Origin: Pelagibacteraceae bacterium AG-325-J13
GTDB taxonomy: Bacteria; Pseudomonadota; Alphaproteobacteria; Pelagibacterales; Pelagibacteraceae
NCBI GenBank assembly: GCA_003282835.1
Contig: QBYL01000005.1
Location: forward strand, 1-54,707
Length of the DNA stretch: 54,707 nt
Direction of reading: 5' to 3'
Within the stretch, counting starts at the first letter, position 1. Each line of letters starts with the position of its first letter. A program made the position numbers and the translations under genes. Positions 27,839 to 37,560 of this stretch are shown here, one piece after another. Under the pieces are notes generated by a model that made no database searches, was not told the DNA's origin, and saw only the letters and a list, made by a program, of their open reading frames with translations.

Positions 27839-28873
27839 TTAATGAGAGGAAAGTTCATGTAATCTACTTATTGTTCTTTTAAAAATTTTTTCTAGTTTTT
27901 TTGAAGATGTAATTTTATCAATATCATTCTCAGCTGTTATTATTAATAAAACTTTTTTTTCATAAAGAATATCAATTAATGTTATGAACCGTTGCTGTTG
28001 ATTAGAATTAATTTCATCAAAATTTGGAAGGTTTTCTATAGCAATAACTTTGCAAATTTTTGATAAATTAATATAATCTTCAGCTCCAACATTAACATCG
28101 CACAATTCTTTAAAATCAAATCTAGCTACATCTTGATAAAACTCTGAGATACGTAATTTTCTTCCTTTTGTGGTTAAAATCTTTTCTTCTCTTTTTTTAT
28201 CTCTTGTAAATTTTCTAAAGAGATTGTTAATTCTAAAGTTCGATTTTTCATTCAATGGATAAAATATTCTTTTTAATTTTTTTCCATTCTTTTTTCTATA
28301 ATCATGATTGAAGATTAATTCTCTTTCAATAGCTTTTTTTTTCATAATACTAATGAAGGGTTTAAATTGGTCACTTTGCAAGCCATCTTTGTATAAATCT
28401 TTTATTTTAGTATTGCTTGTAATTATTACCTTAATATTTTCTTCAAATATTTTTTCAAATAGTCTTCCTAAAATCATTGCATCAACAATATTGGTCACTT
28501 GAAATTCATCTAAATATAGTAATTGATATTTTTTTTTTAATTTTTTTACAAAAATATCAAGTGAATTAGCAACTTTATTCTTATGTCTAAAGTCATGAAA
28601 ATTAATCATAAATTCATTAAAATGCATTCTTTTTTTTGAAATTTTCAATTTTTCAAAAACAAAGTTTAATATCATAGTTTTGCCAACACCCACATCACCG
28701 TGAACATATAAACAATTTGATTTGTTAGATTTGGAAAATAGATTAAATATAGGTTTTTTAGTTGAAAAAAAAAGTTCAATATCTTTTATAAGTTCAAGTT
28801 GTTTCTCATTTTTTTCGTACCTATTGTGTTTGCAAAAATCCAAAAAGGAAATTTTTAAATTAGTAAAACTCAT
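27839..28873 (-). CDS. zapE: ZapE/AFG1-family ATPase
   Basis: A 344-residue P-loop ATPase related to mitochondrial AFG1/LACE1 and to ZapE, which associates with the division ring. Walker A is GDVGVGKTMILNF (about 59-71), Walker B LLYLDEFQVTN (about 117-127), and sensor region IITSNTKIKDLYKDGLQ (about 148-164). The C-terminus has the family-specific RFDFKELCD and RFITLIDILYEKK. The start overlaps the galE stop by one base. Length is normal; function in this organism is inferred from the family. Confidence 0.92.
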   Translation of the reverse strand: MSFTNLKISFLDFCKHNRYEKNEKQLELIKDIELFFSTKKPIFNLFSKSNKSNCLYVHGDVGVGKTMILNFVFEKLKISKKRMHFNEFMINFHDFRHKNKVANSLDIFVKKLKKKYQLLYLDEFQVTNIVDAMILGRLFEKIFEENIKVIITSNTKIKDLYKDGLQSDQFKPFISIMKKKAIERELIFNHDYRKKNGKKLKRIFYPLNEKSNFRINNLFRKFTRDKKREEKILTTKGRKLRISEFYQDVARFDFKELCDVNVGAEDYINLSKICKVIAIENLPNFDEINSNQQQRFITLIDILYEKKVLLIITAENDIDKITSSKKLEKIFKRTISRLHELSSH

Positions 28874-29862
28874 TAAACATTTCTTAAATTACTTATCTTT
28901 TTTTCCCAAGTTAAACAGCTTCTAACCATTTTTTCTAATTTGTTATGTTTTGGAGTCCAATTTATAAATTTTAACAAGTTATTGTTTGATGCAATTATTT
29001 TTGATAAGTCACCTTTTCTTCTTGAAATAGTTATAAAATTTACCTCTTTTTTTGATTGTCTTTTAAATTCTTCAGCAACTTCTAAAACTGAATTTCCCTT
29101 TCCATAACCACAATTTAATATTTTTGATTTATTTTTTTTATGTAATGCTAAAATTACTTTATAATGTATTTCTGCAATATCTGAAACATGTATGAAATCT
29201 CTTATGCATGTCCCGTCAATCGTATTGTAGTTTGTTCCGTAAATTTGAAGCACTGGTTTTTTTTTGTATACCGCCAGAGAAAAGTTTTTAAATAAATGAT
29301 CACTTTTATTCATTAAACCAATTTTCCCAGAAGGGCTTGCTCCTACAACATTAAAATACCTCAATATACCATAATTTATTTTTAATTTTTTGCAAAATTT
29401 CTTAATCAATTTTTCTGCTTGTAATTTTGTTTTACCATAAATACTCTTAGGTTTTAGTTTTGATGTTTCATTTACTTTAAGGAGTCCGTCTTTATAAACA
29501 GCGGCTGTTGAAGAAAATAAAAAATTTTTTACGGAACTATTTTTTAAAGCAAGTAAAACGCTTTTGGTATGAGTAACGTTATTTCGAAAATATTTTTTGG
29601 GAAATTTTTCACCTTCTTCGATTATTAGACTTCCTGCTAAATGGATAATTGTATCAATTCTATATTTATTTATTAATTTTTTTAATTTTTTGGTTTCTTT
29701 TATATTTAATTTGATAAAAACGGCTTTTTTGTTAATTAATCTTTTAAATCCAGATGATAGATCATCGACAATAATTACGTTTTTTTTTTTATTAATTAAA
29801 ATTTCTGTAATATGTGAGCCAATGTACCCTGCTCCTCCAGTAACTAGAATGTTTTTAATCAT
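28873..29862 (-). CDS. galE: UDP-glucose 4-epimerase
   Basis: An extended SDR epimerase of 329 residues interconverting UDP-glucose and UDP-galactose, supplying galactose for envelope glycans. The NAD motif is VTGGAGYIGSHITE (about 7-20), followed by DDLSSGF (about 34-40), the catalytic Ser region FSSTAAVY (about 116-123) and the YGKTKLQAE Tyr-Lys pair (about 142-150). RYFNVVGA and RDFIHVSDIAEIH are also GalE-typical. It overlaps cimA upstream by 8 bases. UDP-GlcNAc specificity is possible. Confidence 0.93.
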   Translation of the reverse strand: MIKNILVTGGAGYIGSHITEILINKKKNVIIVDDLSSGFKRLINKKAVFIKLNIKETKKLKKLINKYRIDTIIHLAGSLIIEEGEKFPKKYFRNNVTHTKSVLLALKNSSVKNFLFSSTAAVYKDGLLKVNETSKLKPKSIYGKTKLQAEKLIKKFCKKLKINYGILRYFNVVGASPSGKIGLMNKSDHLFKNFSLAVYKKKPVLQIYGTNYNTIDGTCIRDFIHVSDIAEIHYKVILALHKKNKSKILNCGYGKGNSVLEVAEEFKRQSKKEVNFITISRRKGDLSKIIASNNNLLKFINWTPKHNKLEKMVRSCLTWEKKISNLRNV

Positions 29863-31456
29863 TTAGATTAGCGGGAGCTTTCTCCTTAAAAAGTTTATAT
29901 TCAAGACTGTCTATCAAAGCTTTAAAAGACGCTTCAATAATGTTTTGTGATACACCTATTGTGAACCAGCTTTTACCAGTTTTGTCAGTGCTTTCTATTA
30001 AAACTCTAGTCGTTGCTCCTGTTCCAGTATTTAAAATCCTTACCTTGTAATCTAAAAGTTTTAAATCAGAAAAGTATTGATAATATTTTTCAACTTTTTT
30101 AAAATTAGAACGTATAGCGTTATCAAGTGCATTTACAGGTCCATTTCCTTCACCTTCACAATGAATTTCTTTTCCATCAATTAAAAAAGTAACATCTGCA
30201 GAAGTTTTTAAATCTTTGTCTTTTTTCACATTCACATTGTAACTTTTAACTTTTAAAAATTCTGGTAGTTTACCAAGTAATTTATTTGCTAATAATTCAA
30301 AGGAAGCATCCGCACCATCATATGAATATCCTGAAAACTCTCTCTCCTTCACTTCATCCAAGATCTTTTTCACTTTAGGGTCTTTTGAGTCTATAGTTAT
30401 TCCGTAATTTTCTAATCTAGATATAATATTAGATCTTCCAGCTTGATCAGAGATAATTATATTTCTATGATTTCCAACATCTTTGGGATTAATATGTTCA
30501 TAGGTTTTTGGGTCTTTTTTAACTGCAGATACATGTAATCCTCCCTTATGAGAAAATGCTGAACCACCAACATAGGCCATACTTTTGTTAGGTTTTTTAT
30601 TAAGGACTTCATCTAAAAATCTAGAACATTCTGTTAACGATGAGAGTTTATTTTTATTTATATTTAAATCAAATTTATCACTAAAAGTTTTTTTTAAAAA
30701 AAGTGTTGGAATTATAGACATCAAATTTGCATTTCCACATCTTTCACCTAAACCATTTATTGTTCCTTGTATTTGTCTGGCACCAGCTAACACAGCGGTT
30801 AAAGAATTGCTCACAGCATTCTCAGTATCATTGTGTGCGTGTATGCCTAGATTTTTGCCTGGTATTACTTTAGTAACCTTGTTTATTATTTCTCCAACTT
30901 CATTTGGTAAAGTTCCACCATTAGTATCGCATAAAACTATCCATCTAGCTCCTTCATCGTAAGCTTGTTTCAAACAATCTAAAGCGTAGTTAGGGTTATT
31001 TTTGTATCCATCAAAAAAGTGTTCGGCGTCAAAAAGAAACTCTTTTTTATTTTTAATGAAATGCTTAGCTGTTTCTTTTATATTTTTGAGATTGTCCTCA
31101 TTTTTTATACCTAATGCAGTTTTAACGTGAAAATCCCATGTTTTTCCAACAATACAAACTGTTTTACAATCAGCGTTCATTAAAGGAGATAAATTTGGAT
31201 CATTATCAGCGCTAACTCCATTCTTCTTTGTCATTCCAAATGCTGTGAATTTTGAGTTTCCAAGATTTGGAGATTTATCAAAAAATTCATTATCTATTGG
31301 ATTGGCTCCAGGCCAACCACCTTCTATGTAGTCTACTCCTATATTAGATAGAATTTTTGCAATCTTGTTCTTGTCCTCAACTGAAAAATCAACTCCTTCA
31401 GTCTGAGCGCCATCCCTTAAAGTAGTATCAAATATATATATTTTTTCTTTGCTCAT
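29855..31456 (-). CDS. cimA: (R)-citramalate synthase
   Basis: Condenses pyruvate and acetyl-CoA to citramalate, giving a threonine-independent route to 2-ketobutyrate and isoleucine. The DRE-TIM barrel starts IFDTTLRDGAQTEGVDFS (about 7-24), with EGGWPGANPID (about 44-54), LGIHAHNDTENAVSNS and GLGERCGNANL. The C-terminal LeuA-type regulatory domain (about 390-530) begins near YSYDGADASFELL. I start it at ATG 31456 (533 aa), whose ATGA overlaps the cysS stop, not at an in-frame TTG at 31468. The length and the EGGWPG motif favour CimA over isopropylmalate synthase. Confidence 0.94.
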   Translation of the reverse strand: MSKEKIYIFDTTLRDGAQTEGVDFSVEDKNKIAKILSNIGVDYIEGGWPGANPIDNEFFDKSPNLGNSKFTAFGMTKKNGVSADNDPNLSPLMNADCKTVCIVGKTWDFHVKTALGIKNEDNLKNIKETAKHFIKNKKEFLFDAEHFFDGYKNNPNYALDCLKQAYDEGARWIVLCDTNGGTLPNEVGEIINKVTKVIPGKNLGIHAHNDTENAVSNSLTAVLAGARQIQGTINGLGERCGNANLMSIIPTLFLKKTFSDKFDLNINKNKLSSLTECSRFLDEVLNKKPNKSMAYVGGSAFSHKGGLHVSAVKKDPKTYEHINPKDVGNHRNIIISDQAGRSNIISRLENYGITIDSKDPKVKKILDEVKEREFSGYSYDGADASFELLANKLLGKLPEFLKVKSYNVNVKKDKDLKTSADVTFLIDGKEIHCEGEGNGPVNALDNAIRSNFKKVEKYYQYFSDLKLLDYKVRILNTGTGATTRVLIESTDKTGKSWFTIGVSQNIIEASFKALIDSLEYKLFKEKAPANLND

Positions 31457-32805
31457 TTGTAGTTCCAAATTGTTTTACCTTTTTCATCTTTTATATCAAT
31501 ACCTTCTTCATTTAAATCATCTCGTATTTGATCGGCGAGTTTATAATTGCCAGCTTTTTTAGCTTCTTCACGATCTTTAATTTTGCTTAATATATTATCT
31601 TTAGATATTTTAACTTTGCTTTTTTTATATTCAGCTCTTTTTTCAGCGCTTTCATTAAATAAACCAATTAAACGACATGCTTTGTTGAATTCTTTTTTTT
31701 TATCTTTATTTCCTTTTTGTGACTCCTGAAACAACTCATGCAATTTGGAGATATAAAGAGGAGTGTTCATGTCATCTAATAAATCATTAAAACAATTAGG
31801 TGTTTTTTCACTTACTTCCGAGGAATACATTGAATACCATTTATCTAAAGTTTTGGATTGTTCAGTAAGTAATTCGTTATTCCAATCTAAAGGTTGTTTG
31901 TATTGGGCACTTAAGAGAGATAAGCGAACAACTTGACCTGTATATTTTTTGGTAGCATCTTCTATTGTTGTTATATTTCCAAGGGATTTTGACATTTTTT
32001 CTTTATTCATTGTCACAAAACCGTTGTGCACCCAATAATTAGCAAATTTATCAGTTCCATTATAAACACACGATTGAGCAATCTCATTTTCATGATGTGG
32101 AAAAATTAAATCTAATCCTCCACCGTGTATATCAAAATTTTTACCTAGATATTTTTCACTCATTACTGAGCACTCTAGGTGCCATCCAGGTCTACCCCTT
32201 CCCCAAGGTGAATCCCAACCTGGATCATTTTTATCTGAGGGTTTCCAAAGGACAAAATCTAAAGGATCTTTTTTTAACTTTGAAACTTCTACTCTAGCAC
32301 CAGCTTTAAGATCGTCAGGATTTTTATTTGAAAGCTTACCATATTTTTTAAATGACGCTACTGCAAAAAAAACATGTCCCTCTTTTTCATAAGCAGCATT
32401 TTTTTCAATCAACTTATTTGTCGTATTTATCATACCTGCAACATGATCAGTTGCTTTTGGTTCTTTAGTAGGATTTAAACAAAATAAAACTTTACAGTCT
32501 TTATGAAATTTTTCTGTTACAGATTTTGTTAAGTCTGAAATACTTATTTTTTTTATTTTTGATGCTTCGATAATTTTATCATCTATGTCTGTTATGTTTC
32601 TTACATAAGAAACTTTTTTCTCTCCATAAAGTTCGATTAGTATTCTAAAAAGAACATCAAACACTACTAAAGCGCGAGCGTTTCCAACATGAGGATTATC
32701 ATAAACGGTTGGTCCACATGCGTATAAAGTGACATTATCTTTATTTATTGGATTAAAAATTTCTTTTTTATTTGTAAGTGAATTAGTTAAATGTAAATTA
32801 TTCAT
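31453..32805 (-). CDS. cysS: Cysteinyl-tRNA synthetase
   Basis: Class I synthetase of 450 residues charging tRNA-Cys. Zinc and nucleotide motifs are visible: LYACGPTVYDNPHVGNARA (about 27-45), with the first Cys and HIGH equivalent; GWHLECSVMS (about 206-215) and GLDLIFPHHENEIAQS (about 230-245), with the remaining zinc ligands; and MSKSLGNITT (about 271-280). It overlaps nadE by 8 bases. The C-terminal DALR region is compact. Confidence 0.96.
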   Translation of the reverse strand: MNNLHLTNSLTNKKEIFNPINKDNVTLYACGPTVYDNPHVGNARALVVFDVLFRILIELYGEKKVSYVRNITDIDDKIIEASKIKKISISDLTKSVTEKFHKDCKVLFCLNPTKEPKATDHVAGMINTTNKLIEKNAAYEKEGHVFFAVASFKKYGKLSNKNPDDLKAGARVEVSKLKKDPLDFVLWKPSDKNDPGWDSPWGRGRPGWHLECSVMSEKYLGKNFDIHGGGLDLIFPHHENEIAQSCVYNGTDKFANYWVHNGFVTMNKEKMSKSLGNITTIEDATKKYTGQVVRLSLLSAQYKQPLDWNNELLTEQSKTLDKWYSMYSSEVSEKTPNCFNDLLDDMNTPLYISKLHELFQESQKGNKDKKKEFNKACRLIGLFNESAEKRAEYKKSKVKISKDNILSKIKDREEAKKAGNYKLADQIRDDLNEEGIDIKDEKGKTIWNYK

Positions 32806-33535
32806 TGAATTTGCAAACTGGTATAGGATTCATTTTGTGTAAGTTTTTTTCTCTTATCTTTAAATATTTCTGGTAGTTTGGATCATTTTTATTTCCCATA
32901 GCTTTTTCAAGATCTTCATAACTCATTCCTAATTGTTGGACATCATTTCTACCATCATCCCACAATCCGTCATTTGGTTGAGAATCTATAATTTCTTCTG
33001 AAACTCCAAGATATTTACCTAATTCCCAAACTTGAGTTTTTGTACAATCAGCTATTGGGGATATATCTACACCTCCATCACCATATTTAGTATAAAAGCC
33101 AACACCAAAATCTTCAACTTTATTCCCAGTTCCAACCACAATGCCAGAATTAGCTGCTGCTACCTGATAAAGAGTTGCCATTCTTAACCTTGCTCTTGAA
33201 TTTGCAAATCCATGTTCGTTATCAAAGTTATTTAAAACTTGAGAAAAAGATCCGAATATTTTGTCCATCTCAATCAAGTAATGTTCAACATTTTTAAACT
33301 TATCCTTCAACCATTTTGCATGTTTCAAGCTTAAGTCATGTTGGGATTTTATTTGTTTTATTGGCATTGTTAACACAATTGTCTTTCTTCCTGTGTTTGC
33401 ACATAACGCACTAACTACAGAAGAGTCTATACCGCCTGAAATACCAACTACCAATGCTTGGGGATTAAACGATGTAGTTTCACAATAATTGTTGATCCAA
33501 TCAGTGATAATTTTTGCTCTTTTTTTTACTTCCAT
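32798..33535 (-). CDS. nadE: NH3-dependent NAD synthetase
   Basis: Makes NAD from deamido-NAD, ATP and ammonia. In 245 residues it shows the PP-loop VVGISGGIDSSVVSAL (about 29-44), ATLYQVAAANSGIVVGTGNK (about 121-140), and GFYTKYGDGGVDISPIAD (about 147-164). It lacks a glutaminase domain, so free ammonia is the expected nitrogen donor. It is preceded by an unusually strong ribosome-binding site and starts the nadE-cysS-cimA-galE-zapE overlap chain. Confidence 0.95.
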   Translation of the reverse strand: MEVKKRAKIITDWINNYCETTSFNPQALVVGISGGIDSSVVSALCANTGRKTIVLTMPIKQIKSQHDLSLKHAKWLKDKFKNVEHYLIEMDKIFGSFSQVLNNFDNEHGFANSRARLRMATLYQVAAANSGIVVGTGNKVEDFGVGFYTKYGDGGVDISPIADCTKTQVWELGKYLGVSEEIIDSQPNDGLWDDGRNDVQQLGMSYEDLEKAMGNKNDPNYQKYLKIREKNLHKMNPIPVCKFNE

Positions 33536-33543
33536 AATTAATA

Positions 33544-33562
33544 CACCTCCTCTTTTAAGGTG
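33544..33562 (-). promoter_or_regulatory. Near-perfect Shine-Dalgarno of nadE, able to pair with an upstream CACCT
   Basis: On the minus strand AGGAGGTG (plus 33551-33544) lies 8 bases before the nadE ATG, a full match to the 16S rRNA anti-SD, rare in this window. CACCT (plus 33562-33558) just upstream can pair with its AGGTG half (5 bp, 9-nt loop), so the site could be partly closed. The pairing is visible; regulation is inference. Confidence 0.55.
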
Positions 33563-33564
33563 AT

Positions 33565-33593
33565 GTCTTAATAATTACAATAATTATTAAGAC
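33565..33593 (-). terminator. 13-bp hairpin overlapping the end of the DAHP synthase gene
   Basis: GTCTTAATAATTA (33565-33577) and its exact reverse complement (33581-33593) flank a 3-base loop, CAA. The stem covers the aroG stop codon (33587-33589). It is A/T-rich, and no T-tract follows on the minus strand, so it is a weak terminator at best. It may protect the mRNA 3' end or separate aroG from nadE. Confidence 0.5.
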
Positions 33594-34963
33594 GCGGCTT
33601 GAATAATTTTTTTTGAATATTTTGAGTTTTTCTTAATTTCTTCAGAAATAAGAAAAGCTAACTCTAACGCTTGATCTGCATTCAATCTTGGGTCGCAATG
33701 CGTTCTGTACCTATTAGATAAATCATTTTCAGATATTTTCTGTGCCCCGCCTGTGCATTCAGTCACATCCTGACCAGTCATTTCAACATGCAATCCTCCA
33801 GCATAGCTTCCTTCGGTTTGATGAACGGCAAAGAAATTTTTAACTTCTTTTAATACACTGTCAAAAGGCCTAGTTTTAAAACCTGTCGCAGCTTTAATAG
33901 TGTTTCCATGCATTGGATCACAAGACCATATTACATTTAATCCTTCCTTTTTAACTGCTTTAATTAGTTTAGGTAAAAATTTTTCAACATTATCAGCACC
34001 AAATCTTGAAATCAAAGTCATTCTTCCTGGTTCATTTTCTGGATTTAATATATTACAAAGTTTTATCAGCTCCTCAGATTTTAAAGTTGGACCACATTTT
34101 AATCCCAAAGGATTTTTAATACCTCTACAAAATTCTACGTGTGCACCGTCTGGCTGTCTTGTTCTATCGCCAATCCAAACAAAATGAGCGGATGTATCGT
34201 GGTATTCACCTGTTGTTGAGTCTACTCTGGTCATTGCTTCTTCAAAAGGTAAAAGTAATGCCTCGTGAGAAGTATAAAAATTAACAGTTCTTAATCTTCT
34301 ATTGTTGTCTGAGTTTATTCCACAAGCTTCCATAAACGCTAAAGCATCGCTAATTTTATCTTCGATTTCTTTATACTTGCCTTTAGTTTTATCTTTTATA
34401 AAACCTAAATTCCATAAATGGACTTGTCTCAAGTCTGCAAAACCTCCTTGAGAAAAAGCTCGTAATAAATTTAATGTTGAAGCTGATTGTGAATAAGCTC
34501 TAAACAATCTCTTCGCATCTGGTATTCTAGCTTTTTCTGTAAAATCCATACCATTAATGTTATCTCCTAAGTAACTAGGCAATTCTTTGCCATCTTTTTT
34601 TTCTGTTGGAGCACTTCTGGGTTTTGAAAACTGACCAGCTATTCTTCCAACTTTTACTACAGGAACAGAAGCAGAAGCAGTAAGTACTAAGGACATTTGT
34701 AAAATAACTTTAAGTGTATCTCTTATATTATCAGGATGAAATTCTGCAAAACTTTCTGCACAGTCTCCACCTTGTAATAAAAACGCTTTACCTTCAACTA
34801 CATCTGCTAAAGATTTTTTTAATGATCTAGTTTCTCCAGCAAATACTAATGGTGGATATTTTTTAACTTTACTCAAAACTAAATCTAACTCTTTTTTATC
34901 TTGGTAAAGAGGCAGGTGTTTTGCAGGATATTTGGTCCAGCTGTTTGTATTCCATTTTTTCAT
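33587..34963 (-). CDS. aroG: Class II 3-deoxy-7-phosphoheptulonate (DAHP) synthase
   Basis: First enzyme of the shikimate pathway, joining PEP and erythrose-4-phosphate. The 458-residue length and motifs identify the plant-like class [14 protein letters not shown] near the N-terminus, [15 protein letters not shown] (about 77-91), [11 protein letters not shown] (about 122-132), [17 protein letters not shown] (about 227-243), and [12 protein letters not shown] (about 336-347). The symbol for class II enzymes varies (aroG, aroF, aroAII). It lies 61 bases from glmS upstream. Confidence 0.94.
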   Translation of the reverse strand: MKKWNTNSWTKYPAKHLPLYQDKKELDLVLSKVKKYPPLVFAGETRSLKKSLADVVEGKAFLLQGGDCAESFAEFHPDNIRDTLKVILQMSLVLTASASVPVVKVGRIAGQFSKPRSAPTEKKDGKELPSYLGDNINGMDFTEKARIPDAKRLFRAYSQSASTLNLLRAFSQGGFADLRQVHLWNLGFIKDKTKGKYKEIEDKISDALAFMEACGINSDNNRRLRTVNFYTSHEALLLPFEEAMTRVDSTTGEYHDTSAHFVWIGDRTRQPDGAHVEFCRGIKNPLGLKCGPTLKSEELIKLCNILNPENEPGRMTLISRFGADNVEKFLPKLIKAVKKEGLNVIWSCDPMHGNTIKAATGFKTRPFDSVLKEVKNFFAVHQTEGSYAGGLHVEMTGQDVTECTGGAQKISENDLSNRYRTHCDPRLNADQALELAFLISEEIKKNSKYSKKIIQAAS

Positions 34964-35024
34964 TTTTAAACCTGTAGTATATATAAGTTATAAAATAGTT
35001 TTTTGAAAGACTTTTAAAAAAAAA

Positions 35025-36842
35025 TTACTCTACAGTGACAGATTTCGCTAAATTTCTTGGCTTATCAATATCACAATTTTTCAATAATGCTACATGATAA
35101 GCTAATAATTGAATCGGAATGGTTAAAAGTATGGGAGTAAGTAATTTGTCTATTGTTGGAACCCTAATTCCAAACCTAATATTTTCATTAATTAATTCCT
35201 TTTTATGATCTGTGATAAATAAAATTTTTCCCCCTCTTGCAATAACTTCTTGCATATTAGAAATTGTTTTTTCAAAATATTTATCTTTTGGTGCAATAAC
35301 AATAACGGGTAGCCCCTCTTCAATTAAAGCAAGCGGCCCATGTTTCATTTCTCCAGCAGGATATCCTTCTGCATGTAAATAGGACAACTCTTTAAGTTTT
35401 AATGCACCTTCTAATGCTATTGGAAAAGAAAGGCCTCTTCCTAAAAACATTGATCCTTTTGCATCTAAAAACTCCTTTGCCATTACTTGAATTCTATTTT
35501 CAGTTTTTAAACATTCTTTAAGTGAGTCAGGTAACTTTTCTAAATTTGTAATACTAGTTGAGTATGTTGTTTGGTTAATGTCATTTCTTGTTTTACCTAG
35601 TTTTAAGCTTAGAATATATAGGACTACCAATTGACCTAAAAAAGCTTTTGTTGATGCTACACCTATTTCAGGGCCTGCATGAATTGGTAAGACCCAGTCT
35701 GAATTTCTTGCAATAGTACTTTCTACTGAGTTTACTATTGAACATGTTTTAACATTATTTTTTTTACAAAGTTCTAAAGCTGCAGCAGTATCAGCTGTTT
35801 CACCAGATTGAGAAACAAATATATACAAGTTGTTAATATTAAATTTTACTTTTCTATATCTAAATTCAGATGCAATATCTATTTCTACGTCTAAACTAGT
35901 AATTTCCTCAAACCAGTATTTAGCAACTATGCAAGAATGGTATGCTGTCCCACATCCTACTAATACAATTTTATTAATTTTTTTTGGTTCAATTGGAAAA
36001 TTATAGATATTAATATCTTTCTTAAGATTATCTACATATTCATTAACGCAAGTTTTAATTGTTGTAGGTTGCTCAAATATTTCTTTTGCCATAAAATTTT
36101 TATAGTCACCTTTTTCTGCAGTATTTTTATCATCAGACAATATATAAACTTTTTTATTAATCTTTTTTTGTTCAAAATCATAAAATTCAACTTTATCTTT
36201 AGATAAAATACAAAGATCTCCATCATCCAAATATGAAATCTTGTTTGTCATTGATTTAAGAGCATAAGAGTCAGATCCTAAATAATTCTCCTCTTTTGAG
36301 TAACCAACTGCTAATGGACTGCCTCTACGTGCGCCAATAATAATATCTCTATGACTCTTGAAGATAATACCCAAAGCAAAACTACCCTTTAACTTTTGCA
36401 ATGTTTGAAACACAGCATTTAACGGTGTCATTTTTTTTAGAGCTTCAGTAATTAAAATCGTTATAACTTCAGTATCTGTTTGAGACTTAAAATTTAAACC
36501 TTTTGATTCTAATTCTTTTTTAAGTTCATTAGAATTTTCTATTATACCATTATGAACAACAGAAACTACATCAGATGAATGTGGATGTGCGTTAATAATA
36601 TTTGGTACACCGTGAGTTGCCCATCTGACATGACCTATTCCAAGATTACCATCAGTTGGATTTTTAAACAAAATTTTTTCCAACTCCTCGACTCTTCCTG
36701 AACATTTTTTTTCATTAATTTCATTATTATAAATTGTTGCCAAACCTGCTGAGTCATATCCTCTATATTCTAGTTTTTTTAAAGAGTTGATTATATTAGT
36801 AGAGACAGATTTATTGCTAGCTATTCCTATTATTCCACACAT
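35025..36842 (-). CDS. glmS: Glucosamine-6-phosphate synthase (isomerising glutamine-fructose-6-P transaminase)
   Basis: Makes glucosamine-6-phosphate from fructose-6-phosphate and glutamine, opening UDP-GlcNAc synthesis. The N-terminal nucleophile is Cys2 of MCGIIGIASN; LGIGHVRWATHG (about 67-78) and the two SIS domains (about 283-420 and 455-590) follow, with SQSGETADTAAAL (about 344-356) and EGYPAGEMKHGPLALIE. The protein ends DKPRNLAKSVTVE, the canonical GlmS C-terminus. Length 605 is normal. The gene follows the reduced glmU with a one-base overlap. No glmS ribozyme is seen upstream. Confidence 0.97.
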   Translation of the reverse strand: MCGIIGIASNKSVSTNIINSLKKLEYRGYDSAGLATIYNNEINEKKCSGRVEELEKILFKNPTDGNLGIGHVRWATHGVPNIINAHPHSSDVVSVVHNGIIENSNELKKELESKGLNFKSQTDTEVITILITEALKKMTPLNAVFQTLQKLKGSFALGIIFKSHRDIIIGARRGSPLAVGYSKEENYLGSDSYALKSMTNKISYLDDGDLCILSKDKVEFYDFEQKKINKKVYILSDDKNTAEKGDYKNFMAKEIFEQPTTIKTCVNEYVDNLKKDINIYNFPIEPKKINKIVLVGCGTAYHSCIVAKYWFEEITSLDVEIDIASEFRYRKVKFNINNLYIFVSQSGETADTAAALELCKKNNVKTCSIVNSVESTIARNSDWVLPIHAGPEIGVASTKAFLGQLVVLYILSLKLGKTRNDINQTTYSTSITNLEKLPDSLKECLKTENRIQVMAKEFLDAKGSMFLGRGLSFPIALEGALKLKELSYLHAEGYPAGEMKHGPLALIEEGLPVIVIAPKDKYFEKTISNMQEVIARGGKILFITDHKKELINENIRFGIRVPTIDKLLTPILLTIPIQLLAYHVALLKNCDIDKPRNLAKSVTVE

Positions 36843-37489
36843 TACTTTTTCTTTTTCCTTTTATAATTTTTAAATTCCATCTGAGCAGACCTAGTCAATG
36901 CTAAAGAATTTTTTTTAACATTTCTAGTAATCACAGATCCAGCACCAATTAAACTACCCTTGCTAAGTTTGATTGGAGCTACTAAAGATGAATTTGAACC
37001 AACAAAAACATTATCTGATATTTTTGTTTGAGATTTTTTAACCCCATCATAATTACAAGTTATAGTTCCCGCACCAATATTAGTATTTTTACCAATCAAA
37101 GCATCTCCGATATATGACAAGTGATTTACTTTAGAATTTTCATTAATTTTCGTTTTTTTTGTTTCCACAAAATTTCCTACTCTAGTATTTTTTTTCAGAA
37201 AGGTTCCTGCTCTTAATCTTGAGTATGGTCCGACTACTACACCTTTTTCTAAAACAGTTCCCTCAATATGAGTAAAAGATTTAATGTGCGAGTTATCACC
37301 GATTTTTACTTTTGGTCCAAAAACAACATAAGGTTCTATAGTAACATTTTTTCCAAAAACTGTATCTTTTGATAAAAATACAGTTTCAGGTGCGATTAAA
37401 TTAACACCTTTTTTTAAAGCTTTGTTTCTTAATAGTTCTTGTAAAAGTCTATAAGAATTAGATTTATTTAATTTATTATTTGTATTCAT
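36842..37489 (-). CDS. GlmU acetyltransferase half only (left-handed beta-helix domain)
   Basis: A 215-residue protein matching only the C-terminal half of GlmU, which acetylates glucosamine-1-phosphate with acetyl-CoA. It begins in the linker helix (NSYRLLQELLRNKAL) and runs through hexapeptide repeats. VGPYSRLRAGTFL, NFVETKK, VNHLSYIGDALIG (catalytic His), NIGAGTITCNYDG and VFVGSNSSLVAP are all conserved. The uridylyltransferase domain (about 230 aa in bifunctional GlmU) is missing. The ATG at 37489 is preferred to a GTG at 37531. Only 71 bases separate it from the divergent gph, so the missing half is not hidden by a frameshift. UTP-dependent activation must come from another protein. Confidence 0.88.
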   Translation of the reverse strand: MNTNNKLNKSNSYRLLQELLRNKALKKGVNLIAPETVFLSKDTVFGKNVTIEPYVVFGPKVKIGDNSHIKSFTHIEGTVLEKGVVVGPYSRLRAGTFLKKNTRVGNFVETKKTKINENSKVNHLSYIGDALIGKNTNIGAGTITCNYDGVKKSQTKISDNVFVGSNSSLVAPIKLSKGSLIGAGSVITRNVKKNSLALTRSAQMEFKNYKRKKKK

Positions 37490-37560
37490 AGTTTTTTTCT
37501 TTACATTAATAATGTAACTGAAATAAGTCACAAAATATTTCTTTTTAATACTTTAAAAAA

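Noticed and set aside
34964-35024. glmS ribozyme or riboswitch around glmS
   Set aside because: glmS overlaps glmU upstream by one base, and the downstream gap is 61 bases. Neither place can hold such an RNA, and no fold is visible.
36842-37560. Possible frameshift hiding the N-terminal half of GlmU
   Set aside because: Only 71 bases separate the chosen ATG from the divergent gph gene, and gph is intact, so there is no room for the missing domain.
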